Under the pieces are notes generated by a model. The model was given only the letters and a program-made list of their open reading frames with translations. It ran no database searches and was not told the origin of the DNA. DNA of 40,403 bases from Clostridiales bacterium (GTDB taxonomy: Bacteria > Bacillota > Clostridia > Christensenellales > Aristaeellaceae): NCBI GenBank assembly GCA_015056415.1, contig SVGJ01000018.1, positions 1-40,403 of the forward strand, in the 5' to 3' direction. The position numbers and the translations under genes were made by a program. Of the stretch, positions 8,871 to 16,834 are shown one piece after another; within the stretch, counting starts at the first letter, position 1; each line of letters begins with the position of its first letter.

Positions 8871-9485
8871 ATGAACGAACTGATGCAGGCAGCCGCCCAG
8901 GCGCTGAGCGCCCACGGCTTCGAGGTGTATACCGTCGCCACGGCCGATGAGGCCAGGGCCAAGGCGCTTTCGCTGATCCAGAGCGGCTGGAGCGTGGGCG
9001 TAGGCGGCTCCATGACGATCCGGCAGCTGGGTCTGCTGGAAGCGCTGGAGGCTGATGGACACAAGGTGTGGTGGCACTGGACTTCTCCTGAGGAGAAGCC
9101 CGTGGTGTGGGACAACGCCCGCCGGGCGGATGTGTACCTGGCTTCCGCCAATGCGGTGACCCGCGCGGGCCAATTGGTGAACATCGATGGTACCGGCAAC
9201 CGCGTGGCCTCCATGATCCATGGCCCGGCCACGGTGATCACGGTGGTGGGCAGTCAGAAGATCGTGGAGGGCGGCTTCACGGCGGCTATCGCCCGCGTCA
9301 AACGGGAGGCCTGCCCGCCCAATGCGTCCCGTCTTGGACTGGACACTCCCTGCGCCCATACCGGTAAGTGTAACGAGGCCATCTGCGGTGATGATTGTAT
9401 GTGCCGCGCCATCAGCATTACCAGCCGTCCGCTGCGGGGCCAGCGGTATGTGGTGATCCTGGTGGAGGAGAATATTGGTTATTGA
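8871..9485 (+). CDS. LUD-domain (LutC/YkgG-like) protein
   Basis: A 204-aa protein of the LUD (DUF162) family, related to the lactate-utilisation subunit LutC but standing alone without lutA or lutB. Family landmarks are VGVGGSMTIRQLGLLEALEADG near residue 45, ADVYLASANAVTRAGQLVNIDGTGNRVA in the middle and the GPATVITVVGSQKIV segment. The C-terminus adds clustered cysteines (CAHTGKC, CGDDCMC) that could bind a metal or iron-sulfur cluster. A GGAGG site precedes the ATG. It ends at a strong terminator beginning 50 nt later. Standalone LUD proteins of this type are common in Clostridia; the substrate is unknown. Confidence 0.87.
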   Translation: MNELMQAAAQALSAHGFEVYTVATADEARAKALSLIQSGWSVGVGGSMTIRQLGLLEALEADGHKVWWHWTSPEEKPVVWDNARRADVYLASANAVTRAGQLVNIDGTGNRVASMIHGPATVITVVGSQKIVEGGFTAAIARVKREACPPNASRLGLDTPCAHTGKCNEAICGDDCMCRAISITSRPLRGQRYVVILVEENIGY

Positions 9486-9535
9486 TAAGCTGGGAAAGCC
9501 AGTGTGCTGTCTCGAGTGGCCCCGGCCGTATTCTT

Positions 9536-9572
9536 ACAGCAAGCCAGACGGATTCTTGGCTTGCTGTTTTTC
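9536..9572 (+). terminator. Terminator after the LUD gene
   Basis: A 10-bp perfect stem ACAGCAAGCC/GGCTTGCTGT (9536-9545 with 9558-9567), a 12-nt loop and five T residues. Confidence 0.9.
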
Positions 9573-9633
9573 CATACTGGGCAAAAAGCGGCAGACCTGG
9601 AGCCGTGGAAAACTGACAGACGGAGGATATGCT

Positions 9634-10101
9634 GTGATAAAGAACATCAGAGCGAATTCATTTGCGTTTGTGATATGGACGTTGGTCTCCTGCGCGCTGC
9701 ATATGGTGCTGTTCAGGGCAAGAGTTAATCTGAACCATCAGATTCCGCAAAGAATCATGATGGCCATTGCGGCGATCGTCACGATCCTGTTTGTGCACGA
9801 ATTGATCCATTTCGTCTTCATGAAAATGTTCTATAAAGGGAAGGTAAGATTCGTATTCACAAAGGACAGGCTGGGCTTGCCCATGCCAGGCGTATCTGCC
9901 GAGGGACGGGCGCGGAAATGGCAGGAGGTTATGATGCTCATTGCGCCGTTTTTCTTTCTGACATTATTGCCGGATATTCTTTTTGCTTTCTGCGCGGAAA
10001 TAGAGCTGTTCTTCTTCATCGTTGCGATCGGCAATTGCGCAGGCTGCTTTTATGACATCATGGATGTATGCATTGCCTGGAAGAAAACTCCGTCGCGATA
10101 A
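9634..10101 (+). CDS. DUF3267-like membrane zinc metalloprotease
   Basis: A 155-aa integral membrane protein. It has a membrane segment about residues 8-27, a second (41-62) containing HELIH (55-59), the HExxH zinc motif, and two more near the C-terminus (about 106-145). This size and arrangement fit the DUF3267 putative zincin family. GTG 9634 is the start: CGGAGGA lies 6 nt upstream, whereas the longer open frame from 9475 runs through the preceding gene's terminator and gives implausible sequence. The gene is visibly more A+T-rich than its neighbours. The stop codon sits in the loop of its own terminator hairpin. Substrate unknown. Confidence 0.78.
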   Translation: MIKNIRANSFAFVIWTLVSCALHMVLFRARVNLNHQIPQRIMMAIAAIVTILFVHELIHFVFMKMFYKGKVRFVFTKDRLGLPMPGVSAEGRARKWQEVMMLIAPFFFLTLLPDILFAFCAEIELFFFIVAIGNCAGCFYDIMDVCIAWKKTPSR

Positions 10102-10115
10102 GCGGCGGAGTTTTA
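10084..10115 (+). terminator. Terminator enclosing the stop codon of the DUF3267-like gene
   Basis: A 13-bp stem with one G-U pair (10084-10096 with 10102-10114) and a GATAA loop that holds the TAA stop. Confidence 0.8.
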
Positions 10116-10145
10116 CATTTTATTCACACAATGCCCGGCGATCGA

Positions 10146-10154
10146 TGGTATAAT
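10146..10154 (+). promoter_or_regulatory. Extended -10 promoter of the ABC exporter operon
   Basis: TGG-TATAAT (TATAAT at 10149-10154), an extended -10, 42 nt upstream of the ATPase start. No convincing -35 is seen. Confidence 0.65.
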
Positions 10155-10195
10155 AAATACTGGTGAAAAAGCGAATTCCCCATGGAGGGCTTTGA

Positions 10196-11143
10196 ATGAT
10201 CGAACTCAGGCATGTGACCAAGCGATACGGCGCTACCCTGGCCGTCAGCGACCTTTCCTTCCGGGCGCCCCAGGGGCAGATCGTGGGCCTTCTGGGCCAG
10301 AATGGCGCCGGCAAGACCACGACGCTGAATATGCTCACCGGCTACTTTCCGCCCAACGAGGGTCAGGTGCTGGTGAATGGCATGGATATGCTGCAGCAGC
10401 CGCGGGAATGCAAGCGGTGTATCGGCTATCTGCCGGAGAAGCCGCCGCTCTATGACGAGATGACCGTGGCGGCCTACCTGACCTTCGTGTGCGAATTGAA
10501 GGAAGTGGAGCGCAAGGCCATTCCGGGCCATATCCGGGAGATCATGGCCACCTGCGGCCTGACGGAGGTCGCCCGGCGTCTGGTAGGCCACCTGTCAAAG
10601 GGCTTCCGGCAGCGCGTGGGTGTGGCCCAGGCCCTGTGCGGTAACCCGCCCGTGATCGTCCTGGACGAGCCCACCGTGGGCCTTGACCCCAGGCAGGTGG
10701 TGGAGATCCGTGAACTGATGCGTCAATTGGGCAAGAGCCACACGGTGATCTTCTCCTCCCATCTTCTTTCGGAGATCCAGCAGCTGTGCCAGCGGGTGGT
10801 CATCCTGCACAAAGGCAGGGTGATCCGCGAGGCGGACATGGCCGAACTGACCGATACCGGCGATACGGTGCGTCTGCGCGCCTCCATCGCCATGAAGGAA
10901 AAACAGCTGCTTCCTGCCCTGAAGGGCCTGGAATGCGTGCGCCGGGTCAAGACGCTGCCCAGCTCCGCCTCCGGTGTGACGGAGGTGGAGCTGGAATGCA
11001 CCCGGGGCGGCGACAGGGGCGATCCCCAAACGCAGCTCTTCCGCCTGCTGTGCGCGCTGGACGCGCCCCTGCGCATGCTGGTGCAGCAGCGCGATACGCT
11101 GGAGGAGGCCTTCCTACGCGCCACGTCGGAACCCGATACCTGA
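10196..11143 (+). CDS. ABC transporter ATP-binding protein (GldA-like)
   Basis: A 315-aa ATPase that powers the membrane proteins encoded next. Walker A is GQNGAGKT (34-41), signature LSKGF (133-137), Walker B VIVLDEPT (153-160), D-loop GLDP, and a switch histidine in FSSHLLSEIQ. A DUF4162-like C-terminal extension (about 225-315) is typical of ATPases paired with ABC-2 permeases. GGAGG sits 7 nt before the ATG. First of four closely packed genes resembling gldA-gldF-gldG plus DUF4340. Despite the name such sets are common in non-gliding bacteria; the cargo is unknown. Confidence 0.92.
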   Translation: MIELRHVTKRYGATLAVSDLSFRAPQGQIVGLLGQNGAGKTTTLNMLTGYFPPNEGQVLVNGMDMLQQPRECKRCIGYLPEKPPLYDEMTVAAYLTFVCELKEVERKAIPGHIREIMATCGLTEVARRLVGHLSKGFRQRVGVAQALCGNPPVIVLDEPTVGLDPRQVVEIRELMRQLGKSHTVIFSSHLLSEIQQLCQRVVILHKGRVIREADMAELTDTGDTVRLRASIAMKEKQLLPALKGLECVRRVKTLPSSASGVTEVELECTRGGDRGDPQTQLFRLLCALDAPLRMLVQQRDTLEEAFLRATSEPDT

Positions 11144-11162
11144 CCAAAGGAGGGATCACGGT

Positions 11163-11873
11163 TTGATCTCCGTTTGGAAACGTGAATTGCAAAGCTATTT
11201 CTTTACGCCGGTGGGCTATCTGTTCATGGGCGTGTTTCTGGCGCTGGCCTCGGTGATGTTTTACCTGCAGATCCTCGCTCAGCGCTCCAGCGACCTGCTC
11301 ACCTTCATCGGGCAGATCAGCTACCTGTGGATGCTGCTCACCCCGGTGCTCACCATGCGTCTGCTGGCTGAGGAGCGTCAGAAACGCACCGACCAGCTGC
11401 TGCTTACCAGCCCGGTCTCTCTCACGGGTATCGTGCTGGGCAAGTATCTCGCGGCGGTGACGGTGATGCTCCTGACGGTGCTGCTGACCATGGTCTACGC
11501 GCTGATCGTGGCCATCTATGGCCGGGTGTATCCGAGCGAACTCGCCGTGGGACTGACGGGCTTTATCCTGCAGGGCTGTGCCTTTATCGCGCTGGATCTG
11601 TTCATTTCCGGCTGCGCGTCCAATCCGGTCAGCGCGGCGGTGATGGCCTTCGGTGTGAACTTTGCCCTGTGGATCCTGGACATGGTGGAGACCAGCGTCA
11701 GCGCGCGGTGGCTTTCGGAGACGCTGAGCTTCTTCAGCCTCTATGCCCGCAACGAGCCCTTCCTTATGGGTCAGCTTTCCTTCGCCAGCATCGGGTTTGA
11801 CCTGAGCTTCGCGGCGGCCTGCCTGATCCTGACCATCCATATGCTGGACAGCCGGCGTTACAGGGGGGCGTGA
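11163..11873 (+). CDS. ABC-2 type permease (GldF-like)
   Basis: A 236-aa integral membrane protein with about six hydrophobic segments, beginning ISVWKRELQSYFFTPVGYLFMGVF, the characteristic opening of GldF/ABC-2 exporters in which the protein is co-operonic with a GldG partner. The RLLAEERQKRTDQLLLTSPVS loop between segments two and three is a strong family marker, the site that contacts the ATPase. The start is TTG 11163, with AAAGGAGGG about 9 nt upstream; no ATG or GTG is better placed. Its stop overlaps the region just before the next gene's start. Confidence 0.88.
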   Translation: MISVWKRELQSYFFTPVGYLFMGVFLALASVMFYLQILAQRSSDLLTFIGQISYLWMLLTPVLTMRLLAEERQKRTDQLLLTSPVSLTGIVLGKYLAAVTVMLLTVLLTMVYALIVAIYGRVYPSELAVGLTGFILQGCAFIALDLFISGCASNPVSAAVMAFGVNFALWILDMVETSVSARWLSETLSFFSLYARNEPFLMGQLSFASIGFDLSFAAACLILTIHMLDSRRYRGA

Positions 11874-11878
11874 GCGGC

Positions 11879-13342
11879 ATGAAGAAACTGAGCATTTTGA
11901 AAAACCCCCGCTTCCGCTACGGCAGCCTGTCCACGCTGATCCTGTGCCTGCTGCTTGCGGCGCTGATCGGCGTTAACTTCATCTTTGGTACGCTGGAAAA
12001 GAAAAACGGCTGGCGGGTGGACTATTCCTTCAACGGCATCACCACCACCGGCGGGATCACGCAGCAGATCCTTGACCAGCTGCCCCATCCGGTGCATATC
12101 TATGCCCTCTTCCCCAAGGGGCAGGAGGATGGTCCGCTGATGGAGCTGCTGGACCGCTACGCCGCCGCCTCTGACCTGGTGAGCTGGGAGCAGACGGACA
12201 TTGCCCTGAACCCGGGGCTTTTGACCCGCTATCAGTCCGACACCTCGGAAACGGCGGTGTCCAACGATTCCCTCATCGTCACCTGCGAGGCCACCGGCCG
12301 CTGGAAGGTGCTGGCCCCGGGTGATTTCGTCAGCCTGAGCCTGGATTACGAGGCGGGTACCTTCACCTCCGCCGGCTATACCTATGAGAGCCGCATCACC
12401 TCCGCCATCAACTATGTGACCCGCTCGGAGATCCCATGCATTCAGGTATTGCAGGGCCACAACGAGCTGAACGAGGCGGAGCTTGCCGTTTTCACCGAGC
12501 TGATGACGGCCAACCACTTTGACGTGCAGTTCTTCTCCTTTGCCGATCAGGACGCTGTGCTCGACCCGGATGACACGCTGGCCATCCTTTCGCCCATGCG
12601 GGATTTCACCGATGAGGAGATGGAAAAGCTCACTGCCTTTGCCGGGCAGGGCGGCAGCTTCCTTTTCACCTGCGATTATACCGACCCGCTGGATCAGATG
12701 CCCAATTATCAGGCATTGCTGCGCTCCTATGGCTTCCTGGCCAGGGATGGCCTTGTGATCGCCTCGGCCGAGGAAGCCGGCAGCTATTACAGCGATATGC
12801 GCATTGCCCTGATCCCTACCATGCTTTCCACCGACGTCACCTACGACCTGGTGGCAACCGGGGTGGATACCCTGCTGCTGGTGGGCAGCCGCGCCTTTGA
12901 AATCCCCGGGCAGAACGACAGGAATCTGGATGTTTCCACGGTTCTGTCCACGGGCTATAAGGCCTATCTGCGCAGCATGAGCGGCGATCTGTCCAGCCTG
13001 GATCAGAAGGATGAGGACGAGCTTGGCCCCTTTGCGCTGAGCCTGCAGGCCCGCCGCGTGACAACGGAGGGCTACATCAGCCGTGCCTTTGTGCTGGGCT
13101 GCTCCACTGTGCTGACGGACGCCCAGATCCATGCCATGACGGACAGCCAGGAGTTCATTCTTCGCGTGGTGGAATTCCTGCTGGACGCTGATCCCGTTGA
13201 CCTGAACATCATGGCCAAATCCGCCCTGCGGCCGCAGCTCTCGGTGAGATCGGTGACGCTGGGCAGCGTGCTGCTGGTCGCTCTGCCGCTTTCGGTGCTG
13301 GCTGTGGCCTTCATCGTGCTGTGGCCCCGGAGGAACCGATAA
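11879..13342 (+). CDS. GldG-like extracytoplasmic subunit of the ABC exporter
   Basis: A 487-aa protein with a membrane segment near the N-terminus (about 17-38) and another at the C-terminus (about 460-483), and between them a large domain matching the Gld_G (ABC-type uncharacterised transport) pattern: YSFNGITTTGGITQQILDQL, then VQFFSFADQDAVLDPDDTLAILSP and a glutamine-amidotransferase-like segment. ATG 11879 is preferred over the in-frame GTG 11870 because the G-rich ribosome site (11863-11868) is 10 nt from the ATG but touches the GTG. The stop TAA shares a base with the next ATG (TAATG), implying translational coupling. Confidence 0.83.
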   Translation: MKKLSILKNPRFRYGSLSTLILCLLLAALIGVNFIFGTLEKKNGWRVDYSFNGITTTGGITQQILDQLPHPVHIYALFPKGQEDGPLMELLDRYAAASDLVSWEQTDIALNPGLLTRYQSDTSETAVSNDSLIVTCEATGRWKVLAPGDFVSLSLDYEAGTFTSAGYTYESRITSAINYVTRSEIPCIQVLQGHNELNEAELAVFTELMTANHFDVQFFSFADQDAVLDPDDTLAILSPMRDFTDEEMEKLTAFAGQGGSFLFTCDYTDPLDQMPNYQALLRSYGFLARDGLVIASAEEAGSYYSDMRIALIPTMLSTDVTYDLVATGVDTLLLVGSRAFEIPGQNDRNLDVSTVLSTGYKAYLRSMSGDLSSLDQKDEDELGPFALSLQARRVTTEGYISRAFVLGCSTVLTDAQIHAMTDSQEFILRVVEFLLDADPVDLNIMAKSALRPQLSVRSVTLGSVLLVALPLSVLAVAFIVLWPRRNR

Positions 13343-14835
13343 TGCTGGATGTAAGCAAAAAGAAAAAACGCGCGTCGCGGCATGGCAGGCTGTGGCTGCT
13401 GCTGTGCGCGGCGGCGCTGGTGCTGGCCGTGGGCGCTGGAGCGCTGCTGCTGAACAGGCCGGAGGAGGCCCTTCCGGAGCATACCCACGATGCCTCCGGT
13501 ACATTGGCCAGCTATGAAGCCTCGCAGGTGGTACGCGTCGCGATCACGCTCCGGGGCGGCGAAAGCTGGGCGGCGGTGCAGTCCTCTCAGGGAATGCTGA
13601 GTCTGGAGGACGCCCCGGAGGAAGAGATCTCCGCCGGCATGTCCGGTACGCTGCTGGAGGCAGCCCGGAGCGTGACCTATCAGGAGGTGCTTTCCGGGGA
13701 TCCGCAGGAGTACGCCTCCCGCCTGGATGAGTTCGGCCTGGATGATCCTCGCCTGGTGGCTGAGATCACCTATGCCGACGGCGCACGCTGGGTGATGCGC
13801 ATCGGCAACCTGCTTTCCCTGGAAGAAAACAACGCCTACTATATGACGGTGGACGGGGATAAGCGGCTCTTTGCCCTGGACAAGGGCTCTGCCGAGACGC
13901 TGATGGTGGAGCGTGCCCGGTTGCACCCCGTGACCCAGCCCATCCTGCACAAGGCCCGGTTTGATCGCGTCACCTTTGCGGACGGGCAGGGAAATGTACT
14001 GGCGGAGTGGGCGCTTCAGGGGGAGATCGGCGGCAATGCCCAGGACAGGTGGCTGCTCACCGCGCCGGTGAAATATCCCGCAGACGGCGAGGCCATCGGT
14101 AATCTGCACGACAACCTGGAAAACCTGCGTCTGGGCGCCTATGTGGGCGCCGCTACCCCGGAGAACCTGACGGCCTGTGGCTTTGACGAGCCAAGGTTCA
14201 TCCTCATGGTACACCAGGCGGCGGGCTCCATCGGCACCACCGGCGCGGATGGCGTCTATGCCGTCAATGACTGGCCCGAGGACACCTTCACCCTGACCAT
14301 CGGCGGCGCGAAGAGCGATATGGTGGACTATGTGCGGGTGGGGGAGCATATCTACATCAGCAGCCACTTCACGCTGGAGGTGTTCATGGATATGGAGCCC
14401 GTTTCCACCCTGAGCCGCTATACCGTGCCTGTGGCGCTGGGCAATCTGAAAAGCCTGACCATCCGGCAGGCGGGCGGCGAGTCCGTTTACACGGTGACCC
14501 GCACCGAACAGGTGGCTGAAAACAACCAGCTGGTCACCGACAGCGCGGGGAATGTGGCCTATGACCTGACCTGCGATCTGAACGGCACGGCGCTGCCCTA
14601 CGTCACCTTTGAATCCGCCTATAACGAGCTGCTGAAGGTAACGGTCTCAGGCTTCCTGCCCGAGGGCTGGACAGCCGCGGAGCCGCCCCACACCACTTAT
14701 GTTTTCGAGGCGGTGACGGGGGAGCGCTACACGCTGGAGTTGGCGAGGTTCGACGCCATGCATGACGCCGTGCTGCTGGACGGTAATGCGCTGTTTTACC
14801 TCATCAGGGATGGTATGACCTTTGATGTGAAATAA
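13342..14835 (+). CDS. DUF4340-domain membrane-anchored protein
   Basis: A 497-aa protein and last gene of the exporter operon. It has a basic start (SKKKKRASRHGR), one membrane segment (about 16-38) and a long extracytoplasmic region. Segments such as LDEFGLDDPRLVAEITYADG and a later LTACGFDEPRF repeat the DUF4340 motif (the GLDDP signature), so there are probably two such units. The start at 13342 has GGAGGA 7 nt upstream and overlaps the previous stop by one base. Families of this kind regularly follow GldG-like genes; they probably form the outer part of the same complex. The molecular function is unknown. Confidence 0.82.
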   Translation: MLDVSKKKKRASRHGRLWLLLCAAALVLAVGAGALLLNRPEEALPEHTHDASGTLASYEASQVVRVAITLRGGESWAAVQSSQGMLSLEDAPEEEISAGMSGTLLEAARSVTYQEVLSGDPQEYASRLDEFGLDDPRLVAEITYADGARWVMRIGNLLSLEENNAYYMTVDGDKRLFALDKGSAETLMVERARLHPVTQPILHKARFDRVTFADGQGNVLAEWALQGEIGGNAQDRWLLTAPVKYPADGEAIGNLHDNLENLRLGAYVGAATPENLTACGFDEPRFILMVHQAAGSIGTTGADGVYAVNDWPEDTFTLTIGGAKSDMVDYVRVGEHIYISSHFTLEVFMDMEPVSTLSRYTVPVALGNLKSLTIRQAGGESVYTVTRTEQVAENNQLVTDSAGNVAYDLTCDLNGTALPYVTFESAYNELLKVTVSGFLPEGWTAAEPPHTTYVFEAVTGERYTLELARFDAMHDAVLLDGNALFYLIRDGMTFDVK

Positions 14836-14838
14836 AAA

Positions 14839-14872
14839 GAAGCTGCTTCTCCGGTGAGAGGCAGCTTCGTTC
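14839..14872 (+). terminator. Terminator of the ABC exporter operon
   Basis: A 13-bp stem with one G-U pair and a CGGT loop (14839-14851 with 14856-14868), starting 4 nt after the stop. The following tract is only moderately T-rich (GTTCTTGTTT). Confidence 0.72.
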
Positions 14873-14876
14873 TTGT

Positions 14877-15680
14877 TTACATCACCTGTTTCAGGAACCT
14901 TCCCGCCAGCTCCGGCCAGACGGCGCACTCAGGCACGCTTTGCTGGGGCTGCCCCACGGTGGTGGAGTATTCGTTGGCCAGCGAGATGCCGTGAACGCCA
15001 AAGGGAAAAACGTGTACCTCGGCCGTAACGCCCGCGCGGCGCAGGGCGGCGGCCATCATCAGGGTGTTCTCTACGGGCACGGCGTCATCGGCCCAGGTGT
15101 GCCACAGGAAGGCAGGCGGCGTGGCGGCGTTGACCTGCGCCTCCAGTGAGAAAGCCGTGTGGGCGGACGGGTCGGCTTCGCCGGTGAGGTTTTCAAAGGA
15201 ACCACGGTGAGCGAACTCGCCGCCGGAGATCACCGGGTAGCACAGCACCATGGCGTTGGGCTTCACATCTTCGGGGGTCAGCTCCAGCGGCTGCCACAGC
15301 TCCGCCCGGGGCCACATCACGCCCAGACTGCCTGCTGCGTGACCGCCTGCGGAAAAGCCCATCACGGCGATCCTGTCGGGCGCGGTGTGGGTCTGGGCAG
15401 AATGCTGGCGCAGCCATGCCACAGCGGAGGCAATGTCCTGCTGGGGGGCGGGGAAACGGTTGGGCGCGAGGCGGTACCAGACCACGCAGCAGTTGAAGCC
15501 CATCAGCAGAAAACGCAGGGCAACGGGCTCTGCCTCCCGTTCGGAAAGGTGCTGATACGCGCCGCCGGGGCAGATCACGATGGCCGGGCGCTGCACCTGG
15601 GGATCAATTTGCCCGGATACGTGGGGAATGTACAGATCCATGGGAACGCCGGTGGGCAGGGTAACGCGCTGGTGGTTCAT
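14877..15680 (-). CDS. Alpha/beta hydrolase (acetyl-esterase/BD-FAE-like)
   Basis: A 267-aa cytosolic serine hydrolase. The oxyanion region is CPGGAYQHLS, the nucleophile is in GFSAGG, the acid is in WADDAVPVENTL and the base in FGVHG, so the triad is complete. The order and spacing fit the acetyl-xylan-esterase or carbohydrate-esterase type of hydrolase that deacetylates plant sugars; no signal peptide is present, so it would act on imported oligosaccharides. ATG 15680 is chosen because it follows GAAGG and begins the conserved domain; the open frame extends upstream into the lipoprotein gene but without homology. It is followed closely by the exporter terminator from the other strand. Confidence 0.85.
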   Translation of the reverse strand: MNHQRVTLPTGVPMDLYIPHVSGQIDPQVQRPAIVICPGGAYQHLSEREAEPVALRFLLMGFNCCVVWYRLAPNRFPAPQQDIASAVAWLRQHSAQTHTAPDRIAVMGFSAGGHAAGSLGVMWPRAELWQPLELTPEDVKPNAMVLCYPVISGGEFAHRGSFENLTGEADPSAHTAFSLEAQVNAATPPAFLWHTWADDAVPVENTLMMAAALRRAGVTAEVHVFPFGVHGISLANEYSTTVGQPQQSVPECAVWPELAGRFLKQVM

Positions 15681-15706
15681 GGTAAAGCCTTCTTTCGTGC
15701 GGTGAT

Positions 15707-16780
15707 TCACCGGAAGGGATCGGCGGGGGTGCCGCTGCCCTGGGTGAAGGAGTATTGATCCAGGTCGATGGTCATCAGGGGATGCTTCCAGGAGACCACC
15801 GCGCTTTCCTCCTGAGGGGTCAGGGTGGGGGCGAGGTCGGTAATGGTGGCGAAAAGGGAAGGTTCCTGCGCCGTCAATGTGATATGGCTGCCCTCCGTCC
15901 CGATCACGCGCCACTGCTGACTGCCGCCAAAGAGCACATAGGGCCGGGCGTAGGCGGCAGCGGTCAGCTTCAGATTCACGGAAAAGCGGTCCCGGAGCGC
16001 CTGCAGCCGCTGGGGGCTGGCGAAATAATCCTCCATCTCGGCGTAGCGGTTCATCAGGTCCTGGGCGGTGGCCATGCAGGCGCCGGTGTACTCCGTTTCC
16101 AGCTGGGCATACATGGCGCCGCGGCACATCCGGGCCCGGGCGGGAGCATCCAGGGTCTCGCCAAGGGCTTCGAAGGCGGAGAGAGCCTCCTCGTATTGTT
16201 CACTGTTATAGAGGCTCAGGGCCTGATCGTAGGCGGCGCGGTGGATTTTCTGTCGGCATTGCTCGGCCAGCCGATTGCTCTCGCCGTAGCCGTTCAAACC
16301 TTCCAGCAGGGTCAGCGCCTGTTCCCAGCGGGATGCGCCCATCAGCGCCCGGGCATGGGAAAGCTCCGCTTCGGGGATGGCCTCGCTCAGCCGTTCGGCC
16401 TTGTCAAGGCTGTTTTCAAAGGAGCCCAGGGCGGTGAAGGCCGCGAGGGCCTCCTCCAGCTTGCCCTCGTTTTCCAGCTCCAGGGCGGTGATGTATTGCA
16501 GATAGCGCTCGCTGCTCTTGAAGGGCACAAGCAGCGTCATGTTGGCCCTGGCCACGGTCAGCCGCCCCTCCATCAGGGCGTCCAGCGCGGCACAGTACAG
16601 GGCGTAATCCGCGGAATCCTCATACTCGCCCAGATGGTTGAACATCCGGGCCGCCGCGGCGAATTCGCCGTTGCCCAGGTACAGCTGGGCATGATGATAA
16701 TAGGTCTCGTTGGAAAAGGTGCAGCCATTCAGCCCCAGGAGCAGGGCGGGCAGCATGAGCAGGGAAAGAAAGCGTTTCAT
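15707..16780 (-). CDS. Lipoprotein with tandem TPR-like helical repeats
   Basis: A 357-aa predicted lipoprotein: a basic MKR start, a hydrophobic core and a lipobox LNGC put the lipidated Cys at residue 20. The mature protein is mostly helical, with at least four repeats of the type ALxxFxxLGxYxDSxxxxxxC (for example ARMFNHLGEYEDSADYALYC), resembling the TPR-like repeats of clostridial envelope proteins. The last about 70 residues (from FGGSQQWRVIG) look like a small beta-rich domain. It is 26 nt upstream of the hydrolase and probably in the same operon with the flippase. No enzymatic motif; a scaffolding or binding role is likely. Confidence 0.75.
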   Translation of the reverse strand: MKRFLSLLMLPALLLGLNGCTFSNETYYHHAQLYLGNGEFAAAARMFNHLGEYEDSADYALYCAALDALMEGRLTVARANMTLLVPFKSSERYLQYITALELENEGKLEEALAAFTALGSFENSLDKAERLSEAIPEAELSHARALMGASRWEQALTLLEGLNGYGESNRLAEQCRQKIHRAAYDQALSLYNSEQYEEALSAFEALGETLDAPARARMCRGAMYAQLETEYTGACMATAQDLMNRYAEMEDYFASPQRLQALRDRFSVNLKLTAAAYARPYVLFGGSQQWRVIGTEGSHITLTAQEPSLFATITDLAPTLTPQEESAVVSWKHPLMTIDLDQYSFTQGSGTPADPFR

Positions 16781-16834
16781 CCGGCATGAACCTCCGTATC
16801 GTGGTGGAGGTAGTGTGGCCGGAAGCCGCCGTAA

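Noticed and set aside
7601..9241. Minus-strand frame across the DUF5711-like and LUD genes
   Set aside because: Runs antisense over two well-supported genes and the divergent promoter region and has no recognisable domain.
9475..9633. N-terminal extension of the DUF3267-like gene to an upstream start
   Set aside because: It would read through the LUD-gene terminator; the GTG at 9634 has a proper ribosome site and begins a normal membrane protein.
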